Part shown: in pieces, positions 45,181-57,621 of the stretch | Layout: every line of letters starts with the position of its first letter | Position numbering within the stretch: the stretch's first letter is position 1 | Source of the DNA: Linepithema humile | Lineage: Eukaryota; Arthropoda; Insecta; Hymenoptera; Formicidae | Direction: 5' to 3' | Length of the DNA stretch: 64,000 nucleotides | Assembly (NCBI RefSeq): GCF_040581485.1 | Contig: NC_090130.1 | Location: forward strand, 12,479,426-12,543,425 | Position numbers and translations under genes: made by a program | The notes under the pieces: generated by a model | The model's database searches: none | The model's input: only the letters and a program-made list of their open reading frames with translations | Told to the model about the DNA's origin: nothing

Positions 45181-47307
45181 GTGACACGAGATGTCGCTGT
45201 TATCACGGTGATGCGTGACAATCGTTGCTAGGTGATACATGATAGTCGTTTGTCTAATTTACTCGTGACTCTGGGTTATCGTTGGCGCGAAAGCGTGTCG
45301 ATACGTGTGAAGCAGTGAAGCAGTGTGAAGTATACGTATATGAACAGTATTTCGTCATTTTATGTATGGATTTCAAAGGCCGTTTCATTTGCGGATTAAT
45401 ATTAAGTTGCAATTGTCAAGCGCGAGAACATTGCATTAGATATAAATGTGTACATATATGTAGTACTTCGCAACAAGTTATTGCATCATTATACTGCACG
45501 TGCTTTGTGTTGCTTTGTGGTAACACACTCATACGCAATAGCGTATTTGTATTGAGTTAAAGACATTGTGCCTTTGATAAGTTTTTTTACAGGTAAGAAA
45601 CTTTTCTGTTATTTCTTTTAATTATTTTATAATTAAACATACAGTACAAATATCCTAAAAAGTTCGTTTTTTTAGCTGCATTGAGACTGTGTATTACAAC
45701 AAGATCATAAAGGTCAAAAGGTCAGGCAATCTATTTATCTACCTGTTCTCTGTTTTTCTGTGGAACTTTTCTTGATTTGATGATAAAATTTGGTAAGTTG
45801 TGAAATTTTTTGAATTTTGAATGCTTGCTTTAATTTTTCTCTGTTTCCTATTGTTTTTTATTCAAAATTTAGATGTATATATTCCACACAGCACGCATAT
45901 TCAAAAGATATTTAGAGGACTTCCTAAAGATATCTTTGAGAGGTACGATATGTTCGAGATGTTCTCTTTTGGATATGCATGTTGTGTGAGTACTTACATA
46001 TTCATTATTACCTATCTAAGATTTTTACATGAAATACATGTTTTCTGATTTTTTGTGTTATTTTTGTGCTTGATGTGATGTCAGAAGTGATTTTGTGTTA
46101 AAATTATAGTATTCCTTTTTTTTTATTAATTATATTTAAATATTAATATTGATACTTGTAAATAAACTGCATTAATTTTATACTCATATTTACTCATAGT
46201 TACTCATATTTCTGTTATAGTTTTTTTCATTTACGGTTTAAATTCTCTTCAATTTTTGCTATTTGTGTGGAATTAAAATGTATATTTTTTTATAATTTTG
46301 CGGTTTAAGATTCATTTTCTATTTATTGTCTTACATTAAAGATGTTATAAGCAATTTAATTATATATGTGTTCATAATATATTTTGCTTTATTATTGATT
46401 ACGATTATTATTATTTATCAAAGTAATATAATTTATGACAGTATATAAAATTGTTTTTGAAAGTTAAGTAATACTAAAAAAAAAAGATTAACTATTTGAA
46501 TTGATATGGAATAAAAAAATAACAAATAATATTATTTTGTAGAATGTATATATTTAGAGATCACAAATGTCTTAAAGAGTTTGTTTTTTTCAGTTGCATT
46601 GGGAGTGTATTAAAAAAAGATTGTAAAGGCTAAACTATTTATCCTTTGTTTTTCTGTGGAATTTGGTAAGTTGTAAAGTTTTCTGAAGAGTTCTAAAGTG
46701 CTTGTTTTAAATTTGTTTTCTACAGTTTTTTATTAGAAATTTGAATGTATATACATTATACTTACATTCATTAATAATTTTATACATAAAATGCATGTTA
46801 TTACTCTTTTTTTTTTTTCTTTTTCTTTTTTTTTTTTTCATTCTTTGTGTTATTCCATTTTTGATACGTCTGAAGCTATTTTATGTTAAAATTACGGTAT
46901 TCTCTTAATTTTGATTAATTATTTGAATATTAATATTAATACGTCTAAATAAATCGCGTTAACTTATAAATTAGTCATTTTTGTTATAGTCTTTTTCTTT
47001 GCAGTTTAAATTCTCCTCAATTTTTGTTATTTGTGCGCAATTAAAATATATTTTCTTATTTATAATTTTGTGATTAAAGAGCTTCCATTTATTTTATATG
47101 TCTTACATTAAAGATGTTATAATATATGCATTTTAATTTTGCCACGTTCATATATTTTATTTTATTTATGATTATGAAAGATTATATTTTATCAAAAAGT
47201 ATATAAAATTGGTTATGAAAATAATATAATAGTACTGAAAAAGAAGAATGATTAAATATCTGAATTTATGTGAAACAGAAAAATAGCATAAATATTATTT
47301 TGTAGGA
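45181..47307 (+). other. Long duplicated leader upstream of the Tnp2-like transposase
   Basis: Probably the promoter and 5' untranslated exons of the transposase. A unit in about 45600-46530 recurs in diverged form at about 46560-47310. Shared blocks include TTTTTCTGTGGAA, TTTGGTAAGTTGT, the ATTTGAATGTATATA-type stretch, TTTGTGTTATT, TTAAAATTA and GATGTTATAA. The second unit ends in an acceptor TTTTGTAG before the ATG at 47318. The first ends in the similar TTTTGTAG at about 46543. This looks like a tandem duplication of promoter plus leader intron. No TIR was found at the left end. Confidence 0.5.
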
Positions 47308-47317
47308 TATACCAGCT

Positions 47318-49408
47318 ATGCCAAAACGAAAATTGCTTTCAGAAATGTCAAAAAGGCATTACCGACGATTAAAATGCAATACACGTAATATTGCAATTGA
47401 AACCGAAAATATAAATAATCCGTCGACAAATTTTGTTAATGTAGATAATCTGCAAAATTCGAGCGATATCAGTACACATAAAATAATCGGTGTTAATTGC
47501 GATCTTCATCAGACAGCAAATGTTACAATAAGAAATGAATTGCCGCGACAATATTTTAATAGTTCTGACAATGAAAATGTTGCATATGACTCTTATTATA
47601 ACGATAACAGTTCTAATTTGGAAGATCTATTGCGTCTAATCGCACACACTTTTGATTATGATCAAAATGCTGGGCATATAAATTTGTTTGCTAGTTCATC
47701 AATTAAGGACGATTTAATAAACTGGGCAGCACAATTTCAGATTTCACATATAGCAATTACTGCATTATTGTCAATTTTAAGAAAACATGGCTTTAATGGC
47801 TATTTGCCGAAAAATTCGAAAACATTGATGAGAACACCAAGATATACAAATGTACGGAAAGTTGCACCAGGAGAATACTTTCATAAGGGCTTAAGATCAG
47901 GAATTATGGAGTTTCTACGAAAAAGTCGAGATGACATTGATTTAATTGAAGTGCAAATCAGCATAGATGGATTACCAATTGCAAATTCTTCTAATAATCA
48001 ACTGTGGCCAATTTTAGGTTCAATAATACCGAGTCTTAGTAACATCTTTATTATTGGTTGTTACTTTGGTTCCAAGAAACCATCTGATTGTAATGAATTT
48101 TTACATGATTTTGTGGATGAAGCAAAAATTCTAGTGACTGAAGGACTTGAATATAAAGGAAAACATATATCTGTATCTATACATTCGTTAATTGCTGATG
48201 CACCCGCAAAATCTTTTGTAACTGCTACAAAGGGACATACAGGTTATTTTAGTTGTGTTAAATGCATAACTGAAGGTGAATATATTGATGGGAGAATGTG
48301 TTTCCCGGATATAAATTGTCGTAAACGGACAAATGAAAGTTTTCGTCAACAAAGACAAATAGAGCATCATACTGGGAGGAGTATTTTATTAGATATACCG
48401 AATTTTGGTATGATAACGCACATCCCGTTGGATTACATGCACTTGGTTTGCATTGGTGTGGTAAAAAAAATGTTACATTTTTGGTTATCCGGACCGTTAA
48501 CTGTTCGATTATCGACACGATTAGTTAATAGGATTTCAAGATTGTTAATAGAAATGCGAACATCGATACCAATAGAATTTGTTCGTAAACCACGAGAATT
48601 ACATTTCTTAAGCTTATGGAAAGCTACAGAGTTGAGACAGTTTCTTTTATATACTGGCCCCATCGTTTTAAAAAATGACATAAATAAAGATATCTACAAG
48701 AATTTTCTAACATTACATGTGGCCATTCGGCTATTATGTTCTCCAGATCTTTCACATATTACTTATGCCGAATCCTTACTAGAACACTTTGTACAGTCAT
48801 TCGCAATTTTATATGGTCCACAGTATTCATCTCACAATATACATGCACTAATTCATTTAGTAGATGATGTTAGAAAATTTGGTACACTGGATACATTCAG
48901 CGCTTTTCGATATGAAAATTACTTAAAAAAAATAAAACAGTTACTTAGAAAAGCTGAACGTCCCTTACAACAAATCCACAATCGTTTAACGGAATTGGAA
49001 TATTGCTTATCATTTGAAAAAGAACATCGAAAAATAGGAGTACATGGAATACACAATGCAGGCCCAATCTTTCCTGGAATAAATAGTCCTCAATATTCAA
49101 CATATTCAACAGCAGATTTTAGTCTATCTATTTATAATCCAAATAACTGTTGTGGTCTAAACGATGGTTCGATTGTCATCATAGAGAATATTGCCACTAT
49201 GACTACTAATAATCTTTGCATTATTGGTCGAAAATTCATCGATTTGAGTGATCTATATACTGAACCATGTAATTCTTCCTTGTTGGGAATATATAAATCG
49301 GAACGATGTGAAAATTTATCGGCTTGGCCTCTAACATCTGTTAAGATGAAATATGTTAAATTTGATTGGAGTAATACATTTGTACTTGTACCATTGTTGC
49401 ATACATAA
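47318..49408 (+). CDS. Tnp2/EnSpm(CACTA)-like transposase, intact
   Basis: A single 696-codon frame without interruption. The N-terminus is basic (MPKRKLLSEMSKRHYRRLK). Conserved blocks of this transposase type follow: QISIDGLPIANSS (about 213-225, candidate first Asp), LIADAPAKSF (about 291-300, candidate second Asp), GHTGYFSCVKC (zinc-binding-like, about 306-316), IPLDYMHLVCIGVVKKML (about 369-386), and a C-terminal DUF4218-like stretch (HNIHALIHLVDD, FSAFRYENYLKK). Such enzymes cut and paste elements with CACTA-type ends. The start is chosen at the first Met after an acceptor-like TTTTGTAG at 47308. It is followed by a six-exon accessory gene on the same strand, beginning 85 bp past its stop. 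Superfamily naming is from motif memory and could be off within the CMC group. Confidence 0.75.
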   Translation: MPKRKLLSEMSKRHYRRLKCNTRNIAIETENINNPSTNFVNVDNLQNSSDISTHKIIGVNCDLHQTANVTIRNELPRQYFNSSDNENVAYDSYYNDNSSNLEDLLRLIAHTFDYDQNAGHINLFASSSIKDDLINWAAQFQISHIAITALLSILRKHGFNGYLPKNSKTLMRTPRYTNVRKVAPGEYFHKGLRSGIMEFLRKSRDDIDLIEVQISIDGLPIANSSNNQLWPILGSIIPSLSNIFIIGCYFGSKKPSDCNEFLHDFVDEAKILVTEGLEYKGKHISVSIHSLIADAPAKSFVTATKGHTGYFSCVKCITEGEYIDGRMCFPDINCRKRTNESFRQQRQIEHHTGRSILLDIPNFGMITHIPLDYMHLVCIGVVKKMLHFWLSGPLTVRLSTRLVNRISRLLIEMRTSIPIEFVRKPRELHFLSLWKATELRQFLLYTGPIVLKNDINKDIYKNFLTLHVAIRLLCSPDLSHITYAESLLEHFVQSFAILYGPQYSSHNIHALIHLVDDVRKFGTLDTFSAFRYENYLKKIKQLLRKAERPLQQIHNRLTELEYCLSFEKEHRKIGVHGIHNAGPIFPGINSPQYSTYSTADFSLSIYNPNNCCGLNDGSIVIIENIATMTTNNLCIIGRKFIDLSDLYTEPCNSSLLGIYKSERCENLSAWPLTSVKMKYVKFDWSNTFVLVPLLHT

Positions 49409-49495
49409 TGTATGTACATTTGTTCATATATGTTATTGGTATGTATTTACATTGCGTTTGTGTGTGTTATTTTTCAGATGTGATATATTTATAAG

Positions 49496-52400
49496 ATGGC
49501 TGTTCTAAATAATACATTCTATTTGATAGAATTTGAAGATGGGATACAAGTAGTACCTGATGATTGGATACAAAAAGATACAAAGAAATGTTGGTATCCA
49601 AATTTTAAAAGAGATAAAGATATAAATAAAGCGATAAAAAAACGGCTAATTCCTCAAGATGATTGGTTATTATGTTCATTTAAACGAGTGTTTGGTATAT
49701 ATGGTAAGTAAACGTTTTGTCTGCTGTCAATGTATAAACAGTTATTTTCTAATTATTGTAGCCAATATATTGTCATACTCATCATTGTTAAAGATTATTG
49801 AATATTTCTATTGTATTTTGATAGAATCCTACAGTGAAGCATGTAAGAAACTAAAAAAGGCTGAGATGACTTCGGATGTTAATACAGATACTGACAAAAC
49901 AAAAAGAAAAGTCAGAGCCAGAAAACAAAGTAATACTGATGATGATGAAAGCGATTGTAGCAATTATCAGTCTTGTTTACCACCATATCCGAAAGCGCCT
50001 ATGATTCATACAAGTAAGTAATATTAAAATTATATTTATTACGCCTGTATTTTAAGATATGCATATGTGTATATGCTTGCATATTCATTAGAAAAGTATA
50101 AACATTTCAATGTGGCTTATAGTATAGTTGAGCATTGACATATTTAAAAAATATTTGGATTCTGAGAACTATAAATAATATCACATATATGTTAATATTA
50201 ATATCAACATATTAATATGTCTTTTATATTATAAATAATCTTCTGTGTTGCAAGATTTCATAAATATACGTATGTATACATTCATAATACAATTTTATAT
50301 ATTCTTTTAGATACGAAAAATACACAAAAAGAAGATGAATATATTACAATTAGAAGTAAGTAAAACATAATTCATTATCATATATTTTAAATAACTTCTG
50401 TGTTGTAAGATTTTATTAATATATGTATATGCATTCATAATATAATTTTATATACTCTTTTAGATACGAAAAATGTACAAGAAGAAGATGAATATATTAC
50501 AATTAGAAGTAAGTAGAACATAATTTGATAGCATTCATTTTTAGACAAAATATCAATTTACAATTCTTATAAGGAATATGCTTGCGATTATTGAATACTA
50601 AAGCCAAAAATATTTTATTTTTTGCATTTAAATATATCTGAAGTTAATATCATCTCGAGAAATATATTTTTTCTCCTTTAAAAACTAATATTTTCTGAAA
50701 TGCAGATGAAAATGTAACATTTTTTAACTATCTGTTTAATCGAAAATAATGGTTCTTCAAAAATTATGTTTTATCGAATCTTAGGGTTTGTTCGCGTCGC
50801 ATGTTCCAACATGCTCCTACTCGCTCCAATATGCTCCAATCTATAGTATTACGTTACGTATACTATAGTTTGGAGCGTATTGGAGCAGTATTGGAGCGAG
50901 TTGAAACATGCGACGCGAACAAACTCTTAATGTAGCTTTATTTATATATATTTGTATTATTATTAGATTATCTTCAACGTATTGAAAGAATGTTAGCAGA
51001 TATAAAATTTGATGTCAATCATCTAACTGAACAATATCAACTTATATTAACTAAGTTGAATTTAAATGTGTCAAATCGGACACGAGAAAATCGTAGCCCT
51101 ACGCCAAATGATGAGTTGAGTGAACTGTCCTTTCCTCTGAAAACTATAGAGGAAATCGAATTTTTACAAAAAATTCTTGCATCAAGCAAAGAAGGATTAA
51201 AAGAACATATGGTGAGTTATGTAAATATATATATATATATATAGGTGGATTGAGCCTTCCCAGGTCATTTTCTGACCTGCATAATGCATTCCCACGACTT
51301 TTGGCACTTTCCAGACCCGTCCTGGATATTATGGGCATGCGATGAGTATTCCCAAGACTGTCCTGGAAAAACAGATTGTTATTTATCATGTGTTTCCAGG
51401 ACGGTCCTTGATAATACATATTTTTGCATGTATATATATGTGTGTGTGGATTGGGTATTCCCAGGACTCGAATTATATATCTGGCAGTCAGGGAGCACGG
51501 AACCTCATCGCGTTAGAAATGCGTTGTACCTGAGGCAGAGCGTTGTATGCGTTGTCTCAAGATGTAGTGGGGAGCCGGTAGGCGTTAGCTTACGGAAATC
51601 GGACGAAATGTGCAGATCGTGCTAAACTCTGGCGTAGATTTTATAACGGTAAATTGTAAATAATACTAGTTTTAAACAATGAAGAAGTAACATTAACAAA
51701 AGTAATGATATTTACCATCATTTACTACTTACTGTTACTACCATCTGTTAATTTGTGAACATTTATACAGTGATGGCAAAAAATTCCGGAACGGTCTCAG
51801 AATTATCTCAGAAAATATTGATTTACTGAAAAAATGTTTCAAACAAAAAAAGTAGAGTTATAAAAAATCTATTAGCAGATGATATTTATTTGACCTTGGG
51901 ATGAACTTGAAACGCCCGATCAAGGTCAACATCAAAATCTTAAATGGAAACCCCCATTTTTTAATTATATATTCTTGTAGTTGAAGTTGAGACGTTTTCA
52001 AAACACTATAATAAAGTTATTTTTCATTAAGAACTTTTCAAGTTATGAGGCTTAAAGGTTACGGTAGAGTGAGAGAGAAAGAGAATGTGGCAATGCGTTA
52101 CGCGCTCTGTGCGCTTCTATCTCTCTCACTCTATTGTAATTTTCAAGCCTTATAACTCGGAAAGTACTTAATGAAAAATAACTTTATTATAGTGTATTGA
52201 AAACGTCTCGATTTCAGCTACAAGAATATGGAATAAAAAATGGGGATTCGCATTTAAGATTTCAAAGTTCATCTTCACGGTGTCATTTAAAGTCACATTT
52301 GAAGGTCATATCAATATAACCAATTTTCGGCAGATCTCAAACTTTCTATTCTGTCAATTTTTTTAACATCTAGACACTTTATTCTAATATATCTAATACC

Positions 52401-52745
52401 GCAGCTGATCCCTTCGCACTCATAAATGAATTATCTCGCGACCCAATATCGTCCGCCTGATGCTTTGGACGAGATATCTCGCAACTCAATATCGAATTAA
52501 TCTTTTTAATTACCTATAGTTTCTGAAAATAAAATGGATGGATAGGAATAGGAGAATACAGACAGAAAGGAATTCACAATAATTTTAATGCTCTTTATTT
52601 CACAATTCTTTTCAATTCATCTATTTTTTTGCAGAGTACGATATCATGTAATGCTCGTCGATTATTGCTTATGTTGTGTGAAACCATCGAATTAACGAAA
52701 CAAGAATTAGAACAACCAAATAGTCTGCAAATGTTTTCTGACTAA
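49496..52745 (+). CDS. Six-exon accessory gene of the Tnp2-like element
   Basis: Exons: 49496-49703, 49825-50013, 50311-50355, 50464-50508, 50967-51211 and 52635-52745. All junctions are GT-AG and phases agree throughout, ending in TAA at 52743-52745. The start MAVLNNTFYLIEFEDGIQVVP and DDWIQ...CWYPNF, then YSEACKKLKKAEMTSD, resemble the N-terminus of insect and cnidarian proteins that often carry DUF4806 at the C-terminus. The last exons have KTIEEIEFLQKIL and NARRLLLMLCETIELTK, consistent with a diverged DUF4806. Function is unknown; proteins of this type are often seen next to transposons and may bind DNA or the transposase. Exons 3 and 4 are a tandem duplication. Intron 5 contains a foldback. 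Confidence 0.7.
50240..50515 (+). repeat. Tandem exon duplication in the accessory gene
   Basis: The 45-bp exon at 50311-50355 with its flanks (TAATCTTCTGTGTTGYAAGATTT... upstream, GTAAGTA downstream) recurs at 50464-50508 with few changes. Each codes NTKN(T/V)Q(K/E)EDEYITIR. Unit length is about 153 bp. Both copies keep intact splice sites, and each exon length is a multiple of three, so either can be skipped without a frameshift. Confidence 0.85.
50784..50928. mobile_element. Palindromic MITE with TTA flanks
   Basis: GGGTTTGTTCGCGTCGCATG at the left is mirrored by the reverse complement ending in CGCGAACAAACTC at the right. The arms extend through GCTCCAAT-rich repeats to a short AT centre near 50858. 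TTA stands on both sides (50781-50783 and 50928-50930). It lies in intron 4 of the accessory gene. Confidence 0.8.
51225..51640. repeat. TATTCCCAGGAC-type repeat region in intron 5
   Basis: The motif ATTCCCARGACTGTCCTGG and variants, including its reverse complement (CCAGGACGGTCC), recur four to five times with (TA)n and (TG)n tracts. No coding function. It sits within the last intron of the accessory gene. Confidence 0.6.
51895..52310. mobile_element. Foldback element in intron 5 of the accessory gene
   Basis: The left arm (about 51945-52095) and right arm (about 52108-52250) are reverse complements with substitutions, including AATAACTTTATTATAGTGT and its mirror. They meet at GAGTGAGAGAGA / TCTCTCTCACTC around a GC-rich loop (about 52092-52117). 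Outer parts pair more weakly. No ORF. Confidence 0.75.
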
Positions 52746-53289
52746 AAAAATATATTTATTGCCATATGGTTTTTACTCATCATACTTTATTCTAGTGAGT
52801 TTACTTCTACTGTCAAGTGTATATAGCTTTATAATAAAAACGGACGGAAAAAAACGATGATTAAAACGAAAAATTAACGAATCAGCAATATAATGCGTAC
52901 TATGGTTATATTACACACATAGCATATAAGTAAAGATAATAATATAGTACGCGAGTAAAAATAAAATCAGTATAAGACAGTAAGTATAAGACTTTTAAGT
53001 ATTGTATAATCTATTAAACCTTATATAATATAAATGAGCAGATATTATAAAAAAAATGTAAGTAGCTGTAAGTATATAAACTCAATATTTTGTACTTTAA
53101 TAATTTAATTATTTTCATATTGAACGAATAATCTTTGGAAATCCTTGGTAATGTTATAAACGAATCTTTTCCTTATTTCTAACTGAATCATTCAACTGAA
53201 TCATTCTTTTTAAAACTTACAACATTTTCTTGAAAGATAAAGCTAGGTAGAAGAATCTATCACTTTCTTAATTAATTCTTACAACAATA
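52746..53289. other. Spacer between two element genes
   Basis: AT-rich sequence downstream of the accessory gene's stop on the plus strand and of the recombinase gene's stop on the minus strand. It should include the 3' UTRs (AATAAA at about 52832 on plus) and the element termini. I could not match a TIR to the left end of the Tnp2-like element. Confidence 0.5.
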
Positions 53290-56200
53290 TCAAACATTTC
53301 TCCGAACATTAATTTTTTGTTGGTTATTGATCCATGTCTTCACGACTGATGCAGATCGGTTTTGTAAACAAGGATTTCTTGCAATAACTTCTTGGATCGC
53401 TTTTATAGACGGCAACTTTGCGTCTGTTATGCAATCACCAAAGTGTTCTATGACGATTTGTTTTTCTTCTTCCGTCCAACGAACGCGTCTTGTACGGCCA
53501 TATGGTGGAGCTATGAAAATAATATTATTAATATTACATTACTGTAATCTTATTAGTATTACTGCGTTATTGTTTTTTAATATGTGTAATAGTGTGTTTG
53601 GTTCAAGTGTTAACACGTTATCATTTCGTTAATTACTAGAGATATGAAAAAGTTCTTCAAACAAGTTACTTTATTTAAAGTGCCTCTGCAATGATCTAAA
53701 ATATAATTTTATATCATTCGTTATTCAAGGTTACACTAAGGTCAATTTCGTTTTTTAATGATACGATATACATATATATGTCACCTTAATATTATAAGGT
53801 ATTTTATGACAAATTTAATGGTCTATAATAAAATATGATTAATATATCGCATAATAATCATATATATCAGTCTGTTTAACAAAACAAAATTTATATTAAA
53901 GCGATCTTGAAGAACGAATAATATAAAACTTCAATTTAGATTATTGCATAGGCATCTTTAAACAAAGTAACTTTTGTGTGCAAAATTTTTTTATATCTCT
54001 AGTAGTTAAAGATAAAATTGCATATTAACACTTAAATCAAATACATTGTATGTACAATTAAATTATATTTAGAAACGACAAAAAACGTAAGTATTTGATT
54101 TTTGTTGAATAGGGGAAGGTGGGGTAAGACGGACCCCCTAAGCAAAAATGGCTATATTTTTTATATTAATGACAAAAAATAACTGAAATTTAGCATGAAG
54201 AAACTGTAGAATGTTTATTATAAGATTATAATGTTAAATTTTCAAAATTTGCAAAAGTTTGAATTATTATTAAGATTTTTAAAAACTTAATTTTGGTCCG
54301 TTTTATCCCATAGGTGGGGTAAAATGGACCATCCCATGGGGTAAAATGGACCAAGCCGAGATAATATGGATCAAGAAATAATTTAACTGATCAACTCAAA
54401 ATCAAAACTATATAGTATTTATTAAATATTTTTGAATAAGAATAGAAATTAATTTAACATTAATTATTTTATTATACACACAAATCTTTAAAATAATTAT
54501 AATCTTTATAATTTTTAACGTTTATATTAAATATAACATTAAATATAACATTTTAAAATAAAGCATGTAAATAAAATAAATAATTATTATAAAATCTGTT
54601 TTTATTTGGAGACATTATTTTCAATAAATTTCAAGTTTCTTCTACTTTTAACAGTGCGTTTTTTATTTTTTATAGCTTTTTTCAGTAAAAAAAATGAGAT
54701 GTAAAATATTTCTCAAATCAGAGCAAATATATAAGCAGAAAACTATAAGTAGAAAGTATAAGTAGAAAATATAAGTAGAACAAATATATAAATTGGTCCG
54801 TTTTACCCCATTTAAATTGGTCCATTTTACCCCACATGACAACATTAATATTATCTTATTTTTATTTACCTGTATCAAAATTATTTTTTAAATGTAACTG
54901 ATGAAATATTACTTCTCAATAACCAGAAATATGGAACTTGTAGAAAAATTTAAAAATATTAAGTTTTGCAATCTTAGTCACTTAAAATGTAATACTAAGA
55001 AATTAGATCACGAGATCTATTTGCAAGAATTTGACGTTTCTTTATAAATAACTTACGATAGTCTTATGATATAATGACGTAATTTTTAAACAGTTAAAAA
55101 GCATCAAAAAGGAAATTAATTTTATGTTTATCCAGCAGATAGAGGTACTTACTAATAAGATCTAGCAAATGGACCATTTTACCCCGCGGTCCGTCTTACC
55201 CCACCTTCCCCTACTCCAAACACCCGCGCGCGCGCAACAGAACAGTCAACATTAGATATAAATTTACGTACTATTGCGTTTCTTTGCACTTTTACGTGTA
55301 CTTTTCACATTCATTGATGGGATACTATCATTGGTGGTATTATATGGTGATGTATCCATCGCATCAATTTCATTGGATAAATTTATGTCATTCGTTGAAT
55401 GTTCTCCGTTATTTTCATAAATACTATTAGTTTCATCACTTTCGTCACTACTAACACCTTGTGCCTTTTCTAACACTTGGGACATTCGTACAATATCTCT
55501 ACTTATAATAGGCTGCCTATAGATCTCTTTATGTATAGCTAAGGCATGACCCATATGTTTTGCAAGATCAGAAACATCATTTTCTGATAAATCTAACGCG
55601 ACACTTATCGTAGCAACGTGTTTTCTGAGACTCGTTCCACGTAAGGTCCATGGTCGTTGTGCACCACATTCAGTGGAAAATCTTCGCATCAATTCGCAAG
55701 CATTTAGATATTTAAAACAGCTTTTATTGTATCCCGGAATTCCAAATAAATACGGATTTTCAGCAGGAACTCGAGCATCACCTCGATATTTTAAAATTAA
55801 TTCAATGCATTGCAATAATTGGGCTGACAATAATACAGGAACAGTACGCATTAGCTTTCCGCGTATGGTAAATCGTACATACTTTTTTGCAATTTCTCGT
55901 GCTTCACCTGACAGAGATTGTAATAAGTCTTTGTCTGTGCTCTCTGAAATCTGTTCGTAGTTTTCAAAATCTTTGATGAGGAGATGCTCTATTTCGCCGG
56001 CTCTACGACGATTAAATAATTGCACAGACGTAAGAGTTACCTTGGATAGTTCTAGCCAATTGTCATAGAAAAATGTTTCCTTTAATATCGCACACATGAT
56101 GTTACGTTTTTCATCAAGATAATTACGAAGTTTTATGATATCATCCATCAAAGGAAGTTCCGTTTTTTTATGCCTTCTGTTCTCTTCCTGCGCCTCCAAA

Positions 56201-57569
56201 GCGGCCTTATTAATGCTAGTTGGAAAATCATCGATAAGAAGAGCGAGGAATTCTTCAGTATCCTTTTTCTTTTCGTAATCTTTCTTCTTTATACATTGAG
56301 TAATCAATAGATTTCCTACTTTCTTAAGCAATGTTCCCATTAGTTGTGGCGTTGTTGTCACTTTGTAAGTATTTGTGCTGCTATCAAATGCAGACATCTT
56401 GTTGACTGCTCTGATGCAATCTTCATAAAATGCAGGATGATAAATTGACTTCATGTCTGCAACTTGAGCATTTAAGTCTCTCATGGCTTTTAAGAAACGA
56501 CCGAGGTATCTAAGGTGTGAGCGAATCAACTTATGCTGATATTGTTTGCGATATTTGCGGCACAATCTATTACCAAACATGATTACCAATTCGTCATATC
56601 GAATAATACGTGTTGTTTCATCTTCTCTGAGTGCTGGAAAAACTACTTTTCGCAGCGTTTCTTCTGCAATAGGGTTGATACGTCCAATAATCGCTCTGCC
56701 CATAACCATCACAGATCTTTGTTGTTTACTACTGCGGCCTGTGCAACGATGAAAATGGCGTCTAATGCTGCTTTTCACAAAAAATCCCTTACATTTTCCG
56801 CAAGCTGTATAGTCTTTTGCGGTTTTTTTGCTATTTTCACGAGGGCGTCTACACACAAGAAGTTTTCCGTCATTAACATTGCTGTTAGTATTATGAATAA
56901 AATTGCCATTCCTACTTATTGTTTCGATTATTCTTCTTCTCTCCAAATTTTTTGGCTTCAAATCGAGAAACTTCTTAACCTCGGGTTCATTGCGATGAAC
57001 TGTAGCCAGATGCCGAGCAATCTTCGATTGCATCTTCCGACAATAGAAGCAGCAATTTTTTTTATTACCACCTTTAGGTCCCTGAGATGGATCGATATTA
57101 AGATCAACGTCATCAGGACAGAGTACACTGCTCTCATTAGCCTGCACAGATACTTCAAAGCCCGAATTATTTTTTGAATTCCGTTTTGATCCACTTGATC
57201 GCTTGTTTCCATTGGTTCCATCAGGAAATACATCTTTATCAGCGTCTACTTCTGTGAGGATTGAACTATGTTCAGAAGGACAATATTCTGAATCCGAATC
57301 TTCTTTATGAATCGTTAAATCCAAGTACTCTAGATCTAGCAAAACAATTATCAGAACATAACATAAATTACATAAATATACAAGGAGTATGTATGGAATA
57401 GGATAATATGACTGCTCAAAACTTACTATCACAATTTTTCTGCAAATCGTTACAGCTGTCTTTTGTTTCTATACGTTGTACATTATACGTGTTTTCGGAA
57501 GCATACAGATATGCGTTTTCATGAATATCGTTTGCAAAGCCTATTAAAGATAACGTCAGTTAATATACT

Positions 57570-57621
<52 letters not shown>

